A stretch of 64,000 bases of DNA from contig NZ_CP030082.1 of assembly GCF_006874645.1 (NCBI RefSeq), positions 2,604,001 through 2,668,000 of the forward strand. Direction: 5' to 3'. The position numbers and the translations under genes were made by a program. Position 1 is the stretch's first letter. Each line of letters begins with the position of its first letter. The notes beneath the pieces were generated by a model, which was given only the letters and a program-made list of their open reading frames with translations, did not search any database and was not told where the DNA came from. The stretch comes from Bdellovibrio sp. ZAP7. Lineage in GTDB: Bacteria > Bdellovibrionota > Bdellovibrionia > Bdellovibrionales > Bdellovibrionaceae. Positions 52,692-61,599 of the stretch are shown here, piece by piece.

Positions 52692-53636
52692 ATGTTCGCG
52701 AAACCCTTTCAGCAAATTTTCGGATTTATCTTGGGCGCCATGCTGCTATTTTCGAATATGGCATTTGCAGAAGGTTCGCAGTGTTCATCCGTATTCAATG
52801 AATCCACTGTTGCAGGTGAACGCGGTACAGATTTGAAACCCCTGGAATGGCTTCGAGGTTTGAAACAAAAGTTTATCACTTCAAAAGTCATCAAAGAATT
52901 CGATCAACTGAAATACGAAGAGCACTTTAATGAAATAAAAAGCCGCGACTTAAAAGTCGAAGAGGGCTTTGTGCCTAAGACTTTGGAAGAATCCATCGCT
53001 TACCTCGATGTGCAATTAGAGTCTTTGTCTATTTCAGTTGCAGAAATGCCGCCGGTGATGAGAACCAAAGCCTATAAAGCCGTCCAATCCATTTTGAAAT
53101 CGAATGGTAAAAATGCCCAAGGTACGGCTTCAAAACTTGCAGATATTATCTTTCGCGGGAACTTTCAAAAACCGACAAGCTTTGCTTATCTTTTGACTCA
53201 CTCACCTTCGCAAGCCTCGCGCGAGATGTTTGTACAAAACCTGGAATCGATCGCGGTCACGCAAATCGTTCTGCAAGCTTATGATTTCAATCCGGGGCCG
53301 CAAAAACCCGGTCTTATGTTTCGCATGACTCCGCAGTTTTTACGTAATCACAAGGAAGCAATCTCGACAGGCTTCTGGTCTGCAGTCAGCGTTGCCTCCA
53401 GCGTTCACATGGGCTCTGCGGATGGATTGTTTTTAAGCCCGTTGAATGTTTTTAAATTGAATAAAAACAGAAACATCATCGAGGGATCTTTTGTCAGAGA
53501 TGGATTTGAAAACACGCTGGTTAAATTGGAACCAGAATTTCAAAGCAAGAACCAGTTCAACTACTTCTACTCAGTCGCGGTGAAAGCCTGCAACTGGTAC
53601 ATCATTGGGTCATTAGCTCTGATTTTCGTTCAATAA
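52692..53636 (+). CDS. Secreted protein of the accessory locus, unknown function
   Basis: A 314-residue protein with a signal peptide (MFAKPFQQIFGFILGAMLLFSNMAFA, cleavage about residue 26). It is mostly helical, unlike the paralogues, with a Cys near residue 31 and one near the end (VKACNWYI) and a terminal hydrophobic segment (YIIGSLALIFV) that could anchor it. It lacks the ERL...EN ending of its neighbours. The start follows GGCGGAG, ten bp after paralogue B, and it ends 37 bp before paralogue C. It may interact with the coiled-coil proteins. Confidence 0.65.
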   Translation: MFAKPFQQIFGFILGAMLLFSNMAFAEGSQCSSVFNESTVAGERGTDLKPLEWLRGLKQKFITSKVIKEFDQLKYEEHFNEIKSRDLKVEEGFVPKTLEESIAYLDVQLESLSISVAEMPPVMRTKAYKAVQSILKSNGKNAQGTASKLADIIFRGNFQKPTSFAYLLTHSPSQASREMFVQNLESIAVTQIVLQAYDFNPGPQKPGLMFRMTPQFLRNHKEAISTGFWSAVSVASSVHMGSADGLFLSPLNVFKLNKNRNIIEGSFVRDGFENTLVKLEPEFQSKNQFNYFYSVAVKACNWYIIGSLALIFVQ

Positions 53637-53673
53637 ATTGAAACGAGTTACGTAATTAACAAGAGAGAGAATT

Positions 53674-54087
53674 ATGAAAACTTTCAAAAAGACATTTATG
53701 AAATTCATATCCGCCGCAATGGTTGTATCCACTACACCACCGGCTTTTGCACAAGATGCCAATCTATCGCTATTGGAAATCGATGCAAAGATTGAAAGCA
53801 ATCTTAACGCAATTAAGGATGCGAGCGCACGCCTGACATATCTTAATTCAGCCATTGCAATGATTAACAAGAAAACAAATGCGGCCGAAAGAAATACATT
53901 TTCCAAAACTGTCGCTTATGCAACAGATCCCGCAATAGCTCTTTCTATCGCCGGACTTGCAACCCTTGCCACGGCAATTCCGAATATCGACGTGTCTTCA
54001 TCTGATGAAATAACGTCGATCAAAAGCGCGATGCACGAGTACCGCTGGTACCTGGAAGAATCCACAAAAAAAAACCAACGATTTTGA
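53674..54087 (+). pseudogene. Paralogue C, 5' part (stops at a frame change)
   Basis: A 137-residue ORF with a signal peptide (FMKFISAAMVVSTTPPAFA), a helical segment LNAIKDASARLTYLNSAIAM and hydrophobic DPAIALSIAGLATLATAIP. It stops after a run of nine A (54066-54074). Removing one A joins the frame to the next ORF, giving a 310-residue protein of the same plan as paralogues A and B (312 each). Either a disrupted gene, a sequencing error, or a gene read by slippage; the evidence here cannot decide. Confidence 0.7.
54066..54074 (+). other. A9 homopolymer at the frame junction of paralogue C
   Basis: Nine consecutive A within CCAC-A9-CCAACG. In frame 0 it leads to a stop 13 bases later; with one A fewer the frame joins the downstream ORF, whose codons from here read TNDFDTRIRY and then the GTG. 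Runs of this length are classical sites of polymerase slippage and of length variation. Confidence 0.8.
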
Positions 54088-54103
54088 TACAAGAATTAGA
54101 TAT

Positions 54104-54607
54104 GTGACAACAAATACTCCGCAAATTCGCGAACTGGAAGATAAAATCGCAAGGCTGCAAAAGCAGTTCAGATTCGCTATTGAGAGTGTGGGCCAGGCTC
54201 CGCTCGAAATCACTAAATATGCAGATGGCACTAACAAATTTATCTTAAAACCCCAGCAACAAAAAATTCTAAATTACTATTCGGCTATTGCTGAGTCCCG
54301 AGTCCACCAAGTTGTGGATGCCAGACTGGCAAAATTGGAGAAAAAAATCGCCGATAGTCACTCAGGTGGAGTGCGTAAAATGGTTCTAGGTGGAGCTCTC
54401 CTGATTGCCGGTGCGGGAGTCTATGGCTATAAATTTGTAAAGAGTGACCAGGAACTTGAAGACTATACGAATCTTATCGCTTCAATGCCCAAAGAGAGAG
54501 CCGATAACGCGGTAGAGGGTTTGTTAATGGAAACGTTCGATTTATCAGATAAAATTGAACGTCTATCGATGGAAAACATTGAGCTTTCGGCCCAGCTTCC
54601 TAAGTAA
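54104..54607 (+). pseudogene. Paralogue C, 3' part
   Basis: A 167-residue ORF in the +1 frame relative to the 5' part. It contains the coiled coil (LEDKIARLQKQFRF), RLAKLEKKIADS, the hydrophobic VLGGALLIAGAGVYGYKF segment, and the ending DKIERLSMENIELSAQLPK, each lining up with paralogues A and B. The GTG start at 54104 has no ribosome site, which supports its being the tail of the split gene. It ends three bp before the convergent gene. Confidence 0.7.
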
Positions 54608-54609
54608 AC

Positions 54610-55167
54610 TTAAAGGCTGATTGAAAAGGCGCGGGACAGGTTGTGAATGTGGATTTCGACAAGAATGCTGCCACTGTCCAACTCCCCGCCCTTATGCAAA
54701 GACAGTTTCGTCTGCAAATCTTGGAAGTTCTTGGCCGCAAGAACTTTCAACACTTTAAAGCCCTCGTGGGCAAAATCTGTTTCGCAATCTGGAGTTCTAA
54801 GCCAAACGAATTCCACCTTGCACAAGGAAGCCTCCGACGGGTCCGTCAAAAATCCTTCTAAAAAATGCGTGTGCTTGATCAATAAATTTTCCGGCGACTG
54901 ATCATGGTTCCAAGCGAACCCCCAGCCCCGTTCTTCCTTAAATTCCAGACTGATCAGTTGCGCTTTTTCTTTTTCAGCATGCTCGATAAGGTTCAGTCTT
55001 GTCACCGCCATGATTTCCGCGAAGGCATGACTCAAGCTTTCGGACTTGGATTGAAAGACAGTTTGCTCAAGGTCTTTTTTAAGTTCTGCAAGCCATTGAT
55101 CGACCAAAACCAGGTTTACGCTCATCCCCGACAGCGGATTGATCTCTTTCGAGAATCCAGCAGCCAC
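54610..55167 (-). CDS. 6-pyruvoyl-tetrahydropterin synthase-like (T-fold) protein
   Basis: About 185 residues from GTG 55167. The segment FKVAAGFSKEINPLSGMSVNL with LVDQWLAELKKDLEQ resembles the start of the pterin synthase/QueD fold (F.AAH, then TGMV.D...L). The C-terminal strands ILVEIHIHNLSRAF also fit. The zinc His triad of active enzymes is not clearly present, so this may be an inactive or altered relative. The ORF extends to TTG 55248, but that region is the terminator of the PpiD-like gene, so the start is uncertain (Met 55125 also possible). Confidence 0.45.
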   Translation of the reverse strand: MAAGFSKEINPLSGMSVNLVLVDQWLAELKKDLEQTVFQSKSESLSHAFAEIMAVTRLNLIEHAEKEKAQLISLEFKEERGWGFAWNHDQSPENLLIKHTHFLEGFLTDPSEASLCKVEFVWLRTPDCETDFAHEGFKVLKVLAAKNFQDLQTKLSLHKGGELDSGSILVEIHIHNLSRAFSISL

Positions 55168-55172
55168 CTTAA

Positions 55173-55200
55173 ACAAAAAGCCCCGTCTTGCGGACGAGGC
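55173..55200 (-). terminator. Rho-independent terminator of the PpiD-like gene
   Basis: On the minus strand GCCTCGTCC-GCAA-GACGGGGC then TTTTTG. The stem has one T-G type pair. It sits just upstream of the plausible starts of the T-fold gene. Confidence 0.8.
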
Positions 55201-55252
55201 TGATTGAAGTACTATTGAAATGGGAATTTCACGTACGAATTGCAACACGCAA

Positions 55253-56287
55253 TTACATTTCCATGATTTGCTTGTTCATTGTTACATGCGAGTTCTTACG
55301 GAATTGGTTCACCCAAGCCTCGAACATGCCGTCGCCACGACGCTTTTGCGTCATTTCAAGAACGTTCGGCTCAAGAGCTTTGCCCGCTTCCATTTTCGTG
55401 TCTTTAAGTTTCAACACGTATTTTTGATTTCCATCACGAACGATGCGTTTCAACAAAGGTTGAGCTTTCGTTAGTTCAAAGATGGATTCAGTTGCAACAC
55501 GGCTAGTGATTTTAGGGAATTGGTCTGCACCAATCTCAACCAAACCTGTTTCTTCCCAGCCCGCTTTCATTTCTTTTAGCTGAGCGTTAACTGCGGCTTC
55601 GTCACCTTTTGCCAAAGCTTCATCCAAAGCTTTGATTGCCGCTTCCGCCTTTTCTTTAGTCATCGCTTTGATCAAAGCATCTTCGTCAATTTTCACGAAA
55701 GATACGTTGATTTTGCCACCGCGAAGCTCCTGCATTTTGCCTAACTCCGCAGCAGGAGTGCGATTCGCGATTTCAAACAAGTGACGCGTGCGGATATTAG
55801 AAATGTCTTTTCTGATTTTTTGCTCGAAGTTACCAGCAGAAGTACGGCTGTTTTCCAGGTAGCTTTTGTAGAATTCACGCTGGAACTGACCGTTTTGTTG
55901 AAAGAACGGAACATCCTTCATGATGAAGTCTGCAACTTCTTGGTCTGTTGCCAAAATGCCTGCCTTTTGCGCAGCTTGGGAAACAAGCTCCATACGCACC
56001 AAGTTCTCAATCGCTTGCTGGCGAAGAAGTTGACGCTGAGAGCTAAAGTCCATCTGGCTTCCGAAGATGTTTTTATAGTATTCCGCAACGCGGTTTTCCT
56101 CGTTTTGGAAGTCAGCGATAGAGATCAAAGTGTTGTTCACCTGCGCCGCAGAACCCACGCCCATACCCAGTTTCCCAGGGGCACCCATGAATACGAATGT
56201 AAGAATGATAGCACCGAAAAGAACGATCGCTGTGATGCTCTTTGCAGAGAGCTTTCTTTTCATTTTATCTGCCAAATTTTCGTTCAT
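55253..56287 (-). CDS. PpiD/SurA-like periplasmic chaperone
   Basis: A 344-residue protein with one N-terminal membrane anchor (SITAIVLFGAIILTFVF). The SurA-N-like helical region follows: VNNTLISIADFQNEENRV, then LVRMELVSQAAQKAGILATDQEVADFI, as in PpiD. The rest is helical with no clear parvulin domain; the catalytic parvulin motifs are missing or very diverged. It probably helps fold outer-membrane or secreted proteins at the periplasmic face. It is divergent from mreC, with its own terminator. A folding role is inference from the fold. Confidence 0.75.
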   Translation of the reverse strand: MNENLADKMKRKLSAKSITAIVLFGAIILTFVFMGAPGKLGMGVGSAAQVNNTLISIADFQNEENRVAEYYKNIFGSQMDFSSQRQLLRQQAIENLVRMELVSQAAQKAGILATDQEVADFIMKDVPFFQQNGQFQREFYKSYLENSRTSAGNFEQKIRKDISNIRTRHLFEIANRTPAAELGKMQELRGGKINVSFVKIDEDALIKAMTKEKAEAAIKALDEALAKGDEAAVNAQLKEMKAGWEETGLVEIGADQFPKITSRVATESIFELTKAQPLLKRIVRDGNQKYVLKLKDTKMEAGKALEPNVLEMTQKRRGDGMFEAWVNQFRKNSHVTMNKQIMEM

Positions 56288-56419
56288 AAAAAATCCTTCC
56301 TAAAACTAACTTCAAAACAAGCCGCTTCATTACCTTACGATTTTTATTATTTTTCAAGGGGAAATTGTTGAATTTCTCAACTCGTTTGATAGCGTTGGAA
56401 AGTATTAGGTAGGTGACAT

Positions 56420-57478
56420 TTGAATTTCTTCAACTTTGATCTCAAAAAACTGGTGCTCATCGGAATCGTTCTGGCTTTGCCACTCATTTCCATCAACATG
56501 CAGCAACGCCCTCAAGAATCCCATTGGTTGGTAAAACCATTCAGCATGTTAGGCAGCGCCGTGTCCGAAACATTCTATGGCTTCAGCCACGGGGTCAAGG
56601 ACACCACGGCAATGTACTTGGATTTGATTAACATCAAGAAACAAAGCGAGCAATTGCACAGCACCAACAACGAATTGCAAAGCCGCTTGAATTCCATGAA
56701 CGAGTTGCAAGTTGAAAATGATCGCCTGCGTGGATTGCTGGAGTTCAAACAGCAAACGAAAATGAAACTGACTTCCGCACAAGTTATCGGCCGTGACCTG
56801 GTGATTGATCACAACACAATCACGATCAATAAAGGCACACAAGACGGTTTGAAAAGCGGTATGGCCGTTATCACGACTGCGGGTGTTTTGGGTTATATCT
56901 TTAAGCCAGAGCCCTTCACTGCTCACGTGATGTTAATCACCGACCGTTACGCAGTGGTGGATGGTATCGTTCAACGCACTCGTGCGCATGGTATCGTGGA
57001 AGGCAAAAGCCAAACCAGCTGTGCACTTAAATATGTGGAACGCACCGAGGACGTAAAAGAAGGTGACCTGGTTGTGACCGGTGGCTTGGATAACATCTTC
57101 CCGAAAGGCTTTCCAGTTGCGATCGTGGAATCAGTTGAAAGAAAAACCTTCTCCGTTTCTTTGAAAGTTGATTTGCGCCCGGTTGTTGATCCTTACAAAG
57201 TTGAAGAAGTTTTCATCATCGTGGATTCCTCCAAAGAAGACTTTGGCGACAAATATGCTCCGCAAGCAGCGACAGGTGTTGAAGGAGCGGTTCCTAATGC
57301 AACTCCTGGCACAGAAGCTCCTCCGGTGAATCAAGCCTCCCCGGCTCACACACCGACATTGGCGAAACCAGCGACGACAGGAGCTACACCCGCCGCATCT
57401 CCAGCGGTGACTCCGAAAGCGACACCTAAAGAAACTCCGAAAGCCACACCTGCAACGAAGCCTCAGGAGAATCCGTAG
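56420..57478 (+). CDS. mreC: Rod shape-determining protein MreC
   Basis: A 352-residue MreC. One N-terminal membrane helix (residues 10-26), a coiled coil (residues 70-115: LHSTNNELQSRLNSMNELQ), then the beta-rich MreC core (VIGRDLVIDHNTITINKGTQDGL and VVTGGLDNIFPKGFPVAIV). The last 75 residues are a Pro/Thr/Ala-rich tail with repeated TPK-(A/E)TP, longer than in most MreC proteins. The start is TTG. It overlaps mreD (TAGTG), first of the elongasome operon. Confidence 0.9.
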   Translation: MNFFNFDLKKLVLIGIVLALPLISINMQQRPQESHWLVKPFSMLGSAVSETFYGFSHGVKDTTAMYLDLINIKKQSEQLHSTNNELQSRLNSMNELQVENDRLRGLLEFKQQTKMKLTSAQVIGRDLVIDHNTITINKGTQDGLKSGMAVITTAGVLGYIFKPEPFTAHVMLITDRYAVVDGIVQRTRAHGIVEGKSQTSCALKYVERTEDVKEGDLVVTGGLDNIFPKGFPVAIVESVERKTFSVSLKVDLRPVVDPYKVEEVFIIVDSSKEDFGDKYAPQAATGVEGAVPNATPGTEAPPVNQASPAHTPTLAKPATTGATPAASPAVTPKATPKETPKATPATKPQENP

Positions 57479-58017
57479 TGAAAATCCGCTGGAATGCGAC
57501 CCTAAACTTTTTAATCTTCCTGGCCGTATTGCTGGTCGTGGCAGGTATTCAGTCAACGCTGTGGTTTCAATTCTTTGGAAATGCGGCACCAGCGCCACTT
57601 TTGTGGCTGAATCTAATTGTATATATGACTTTGTATCGCAAACCTTATCCGGCGATCTTTACGATTTACGCTATGGGCGCGATTCTGCTAATATTTACAG
57701 CAATGCCGCTCAAGATGATGCTCTTTTCACTCTTGATCCTGTTCGTACTTGTTTACGGAATTAAAAGTCGCGTTTTCTGGAGTGGCTCTGGTTACTACAC
57801 TATTATGTGTGGTTTCTCGGCAGTGGCTTACCACTTGATCTATTTCTGTCTTTCAATGGTGCTGGAAAAAAATCCGGCAAGCTTTGAAATCGTCGATCGC
57901 ATTGTCCAGATCATCTTGACGCCAGTTTTCGCTCTTCCGATGTATTGGATCCTGGCTAAGATCGACAAAGTAACGACAGACGAGTTTGTGCATGAGCCCG
58001 GAGGATTTGATCTATGA
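57478..58017 (+). CDS. mreD: Rod shape-determining protein MreD
   Basis: A 179-residue membrane protein with five or six helices, little sequence identity but the usual size and position. It has LNLIVYMTLYRKPYPAIFTIYAMG, a typical cytosolic loop between helices, and GYYTIMCGFSAVAYHLIYF. It links MreC to RodA/PBP2 in the cell-wall elongation complex. GTG start within the mreC stop (TAGTG) and stop overlapping the PBP2 start (ATGA). Confidence 0.85.
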   Translation: MKIRWNATLNFLIFLAVLLVVAGIQSTLWFQFFGNAAPAPLLWLNLIVYMTLYRKPYPAIFTIYAMGAILLIFTAMPLKMMLFSLLILFVLVYGIKSRVFWSGSGYYTIMCGFSAVAYHLIYFCLSMVLEKNPASFEIVDRIVQIILTPVFALPMYWILAKIDKVTTDEFVHEPGGFDL

Positions 58018-60008
58018 GTACTTACGTCAGTAATCCGGATGAGGCTAAGGAATATCAAAGCCGTTACCGTCTGTTCTATATATTGATTGCATTCACCTTC
58101 AGTATCTTCACGATGCGTTTGTGGTATTTGCAAATCATCTCCGGTAACGAACTTCGCGAATTCTCGGAAAAGAACCGTATCAAACAAAATAAAATCACAG
58201 CTCCCCGTGGTTTGATGCTCGACCGTGAAGGAAAAGTTCTGGTGGAAAATCTGCCCGGCTTTGAAGTTTTGCTGACGCCTCAATATATCGAGGATCTGCA
58301 ATCTTTGGCGGGAACTATCGGCCCGATCCTGGGTATGGATGCCGACAAAGTCGTTCAAAAAGTTCAAAAGAGCCGCAAACAAAATGGTCCTTTCGCGCAA
58401 ATTCGTTTGAAAGAGAACTTAAGCCGCGAGGAAGTGTTCCGTTTGAAACGCGTGCGCCTGGACACTCCAGGACTTGAGATCCGTGAATCTATTGTTCGTT
58501 ATTACCCGCTGAAAGAAAACGGCGCTCAGCTGTTTGGTTATGTGGGCGAGATCTCGAAACGTCAGATTCCAATCTTTAATGATCTCTATAAGAACTTCTT
58601 GAAGTTCGACCAAGGTGACATCGTTGGTAAGAGTGGCTTGGAAGAAACTTTGGAACGTGACATCCGCGGGACCGATGGTATCTCTTTCATCCAGGTCGAT
58701 GCCCATGGTCGTGAGGCAGTGACACAAACTCCGAATATTTACGGCGAGCAAATCCGCGATCAAGTTCCAGTGCATGGAAACAATGCGGTTCTAACGATTG
58801 ACCGTGATATTCAAGAAGCCGCCTACAAAGCGTTCAACGTCACTGGCGTTGATAACCGTGGTCACATCGGTGGTATCATGGTTATGAAAACCAACGGTGA
58901 AGTTTTGGCGTGGGTTTCTGCTCCATCTTTTGACCCGAATGAGTTTTCGACGGGTATTTCCCCGCAAACTTGGTCTCGCTTGATCAACGATCCGTTCAAA
59001 CCGCTTCGTAATAAGATCATTCAAGATCACAACCCGCCGGGCTCTACATTTAAACCTTTGGTGGCCGTTGCGGCTTTGAGTGAAAAAGTCATCACTCCAA
59101 CAACAATCGTTGCCGCTCCGGGTGTATTCTTCTTTGGTCGTCGTCCTTACCATGATGCTTTGAAACAAGGTCACGGTAACATCACGATCTATCAAGCGAT
59201 CGAAGAGTCTTCGAACGTGTTCTTCTATAAAATGGGTATCGCCTTGGGTGTTGATAAGATGTTTGATTACATCAACCCTATGGGTATCGGTCAGAAAACT
59301 GGCATAGAGCTTTCCCGTGAAGTGGCTGGTATCATGCCGAACTCTGCGTGGAAGAAGGCCACCGTTGGTGAAGAATGGCAACCGGGTGAGAACTTAAGTA
59401 CAGCGATCGGTCAGGGTTTTGTAACTGTGACTCCGATCTCGATGGCGGTTGCTTACAACGCGATTGCCACTGAAGGTAAAGTGGTTAAACCATTCATCAT
59501 CCGCAAAGTTTTGGATCAGGATGGAAAAGTTTTGCGCGAAAACTTTCCGCAAGTGGTTCGCGATCTGCAACAACCGCAACCAAATGGTATCAAAATCACG
59601 CCTGAAACCTTTAAAGTCGTAAAAGAAGGTATGCGTCTGGTAGCCAACGGTAATAAGGGTACGGCCCGTTACTGGAAAGTTCCCGGCGTTGAGTTCGCAG
59701 GTAAAACCGGTACCGCACAGGTTATGGGTTTCTCCGCGGATCAAATCCATGCGAGCTGTACAGCACGTCCAATTCACATGCGACATCACGGCTGGTTCGT
59801 TTCTTATGCACCTGCTGAAAATCCAGAAATCGTTATTGCGATTCTGGCCGAGCACTCCTGCCATGGTAATACCGGCGGCGTGCCTATCGCGCGTGACATC
59901 TATAATACTTACTTTCAGAAATATCATCCGGAAGTCATTGCCAATGCGATCAAAAACAAAGGCGTGAAAAAGAAAGTCGAAGCTGCGGCGACGAGTGAGG
60001 GAGAATAA
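58014..60008 (+). CDS. mrdA: Penicillin-binding protein 2 (peptidoglycan DD-transpeptidase)
   Basis: A 664-residue class B PBP. One N-terminal membrane anchor (LFYILIAFTFSIFTMRLWYL), a dimerisation domain with VVGKSGLEETLERDIRGTDG, and the transpeptidase domain: SxxK in PPGSTFKPLVAV (catalytic Ser), SxN in ESSNVFFYKMG and KTG in FAGKTGTAQV. It cross-links lateral wall glycan with RodA. The C-terminus is a basic tail. Overlaps mreD by 4 bp and is followed 2 bp later by rodA. Confidence 0.92.
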   Translation: MSTYVSNPDEAKEYQSRYRLFYILIAFTFSIFTMRLWYLQIISGNELREFSEKNRIKQNKITAPRGLMLDREGKVLVENLPGFEVLLTPQYIEDLQSLAGTIGPILGMDADKVVQKVQKSRKQNGPFAQIRLKENLSREEVFRLKRVRLDTPGLEIRESIVRYYPLKENGAQLFGYVGEISKRQIPIFNDLYKNFLKFDQGDIVGKSGLEETLERDIRGTDGISFIQVDAHGREAVTQTPNIYGEQIRDQVPVHGNNAVLTIDRDIQEAAYKAFNVTGVDNRGHIGGIMVMKTNGEVLAWVSAPSFDPNEFSTGISPQTWSRLINDPFKPLRNKIIQDHNPPGSTFKPLVAVAALSEKVITPTTIVAAPGVFFFGRRPYHDALKQGHGNITIYQAIEESSNVFFYKMGIALGVDKMFDYINPMGIGQKTGIELSREVAGIMPNSAWKKATVGEEWQPGENLSTAIGQGFVTVTPISMAVAYNAIATEGKVVKPFIIRKVLDQDGKVLRENFPQVVRDLQQPQPNGIKITPETFKVVKEGMRLVANGNKGTARYWKVPGVEFAGKTGTAQVMGFSADQIHASCTARPIHMRHHGWFVSYAPAENPEIVIAILAEHSCHGNTGGVPIARDIYNTYFQKYHPEVIANAIKNKGVKKKVEAAATSEGE

Positions 60009-60010
60009 TC

Positions 60011-61135
60011 GTGTTAAATTCATTACACGTCGAAGAGAGAACACTCTTTAAAAAACTCGACATTAACTTTATCGTGGTGATTCTGGGATTGAACATCATT
60101 GGTTTGATCAATCTGTACAGCGCGACTCACGGTCCGAGCTCCATCGACGTTTCCAACTTGTTCATCTCCCAAATCATGTGGTTGGTTGTGGGTTGGATTG
60201 TATTCCTGGTCATGACAATCCTGGATTACGCGATCGTCACCCGTGTGGCTTTGGTCATTTACGCGTTAAACCTCGGAGCGATTCTTTACGTAACGTTCTT
60301 TGGTAAAATTGCCTTGGGTGCCCAACGTTGGATCGACCTGGGATTCTTCAGATACCAACCTTCTGAAACCATGAAACTTGCTTTGATCATGTTGATGGCT
60401 AAAATCCTTTCCACCAAATCTACTCACGGACAAGGAATGGGCTTCAAAGAAATGGTCGGTCCATTGTTCGTTCTGGGAGTGCCCTTCGTTCTGGTAGTTG
60501 AACAGCCGGACTTGGGAACTGCTATGATGCTTGCTGCAATCGGTGGATCCATGGTTCTTTTCACCAAAGTCAGACGTTGGATCTTGGTGACTGCAATCGC
60601 CGCGGGTATCGTGGCCTTGCCGATCGCTTGGAAATTCGTCCTGCATGATTATCAAAAAAATCGTATCTTGACGTTCTTATCTCCAACGAACGATCCGCGC
60701 GGAACGGGTTACAACTCGATCCAGTCTAAAATCGCCGTCGGCTCCGGTCGTTTCTTTGGTAAAGGCTTTATGAAAGGAACTCAGTCACAACTTGAATTCC
60801 TTCCCGAGCGTCACACCGACTTTATTTATTCAGTGTTGTCTGAAGAGCACGGCTTTGTCGGCTCGCTTTTGGTGATGGGTTTATTCTGTTATCTGTTCAT
60901 CACGGGAATTCGTATCGCCACCAATGCGAGGGATAAGTTCGGAGCCCTCCTCTCGGTCGGGGTCCTCTGTTACGTCTTCTGGCATATGTTCGTGAATATG
61001 GGGATGGTTATCGGTCTTTTACCGATCGTGGGCGTCCCGCTGCCACTGCTGTCCTACGGTGGGTCGAGCATGCTGACCACCATGGCCGGCCTGGGACTTG
61101 TCTCCTCCGTCGCCTACCGCAGATACCTGTTTTAG
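60011..61135 (+). CDS. rodA: RodA glycan polymerase (SEDS)
   Basis: A 374-residue SEDS protein with ten helices. Motifs include GLINLYSATHG, RWIDLGFFRYQPSETMKLALI, VEQPDLGTAMML, a conserved large loop (SPTNDPRGTGYNSIQSKIAVGSG), GKGFMKGTQSQLEFLPERHTDFIYS and the end VPLPLLSYGGSSMLTTM. All fit RodA rather than FtsW. It polymerises the glycan strand for cell elongation, together with PBP2. GTG start. Ends at a terminator. Confidence 0.92.
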   Translation: MLNSLHVEERTLFKKLDINFIVVILGLNIIGLINLYSATHGPSSIDVSNLFISQIMWLVVGWIVFLVMTILDYAIVTRVALVIYALNLGAILYVTFFGKIALGAQRWIDLGFFRYQPSETMKLALIMLMAKILSTKSTHGQGMGFKEMVGPLFVLGVPFVLVVEQPDLGTAMMLAAIGGSMVLFTKVRRWILVTAIAAGIVALPIAWKFVLHDYQKNRILTFLSPTNDPRGTGYNSIQSKIAVGSGRFFGKGFMKGTQSQLEFLPERHTDFIYSVLSEEHGFVGSLLVMGLFCYLFITGIRIATNARDKFGALLSVGVLCYVFWHMFVNMGMVIGLLPIVGVPLPLLSYGGSSMLTTMAGLGLVSSVAYRRYLF

Positions 61136-61146
61136 AAATACCAAAC

Positions 61147-61179
61147 AAAAAGGCTTCGAGAAATCGAAGCCTTTTTTTT
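61147..61179 (+). terminator. Rho-independent terminator
   Basis: An AAAAAGGCTTCGA/TCGAAGCCTTTTTTT stem with a GAAA loop, just after rodA. Confidence 0.9.
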
Positions 61180-61231
61180 ATTTAAGAATGATCGCGAAAG
61201 TGTCTGCCGCTTTTTGGGGAGCGCCACCATG

Positions 61232-61468
61232 TTAGTAATGATTGATTCGAACGCGGTGACCTTCGCTATCGATGACTTCAGAAAGTTGACCGGCGGGACT
61301 CTGCACCGGGCTGTTCCAGTCATCAATCTTAGTGCTTCCTTCTTTGCGATTAGGATTTACGACCAATCCCGGTGACTCAAATTGTGATGATTGATAGGGC
61401 TCCTCGAAATCCGATTCGTTTTCAAAGCCCGAGAAATTAAAATCTGTGGGAACTTGCTGCTTAGGCAT
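61232..61468 (-). CDS. Small hydrophilic acidic protein of unknown function
   Basis: A 78-residue protein. ATG 61468 follows AAGGGGAGGATTAC, a very good ribosome site; the frame extends further upstream without one. The product is rich in Asp, Glu, Ser, Pro and Asn (NFSGFENESDFEEPYQS, GSTKIDDWNSP) and looks disordered, ending in HRVRINHY. No family is recognised. It may be a short binding peptide for a larger partner. Confidence 0.65.
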   Translation of the reverse strand: MPKQQVPTDFNFSGFENESDFEEPYQSSQFESPGLVVNPNRKEGSTKIDDWNSPVQSPAGQLSEVIDSEGHRVRINHY

Positions 61469-61599
61469 GTAATCCTCCCCTTGTGATTTTTTAAGTTTAA
61501 CCCAACTCAGATGAACCAGCAGAAAACTGCAATTTGGCACTGGCCTCGCAGCCTGCCCCATAGAGGCATAAGATAGGAGCAAACACAAAAGAGTAATCC

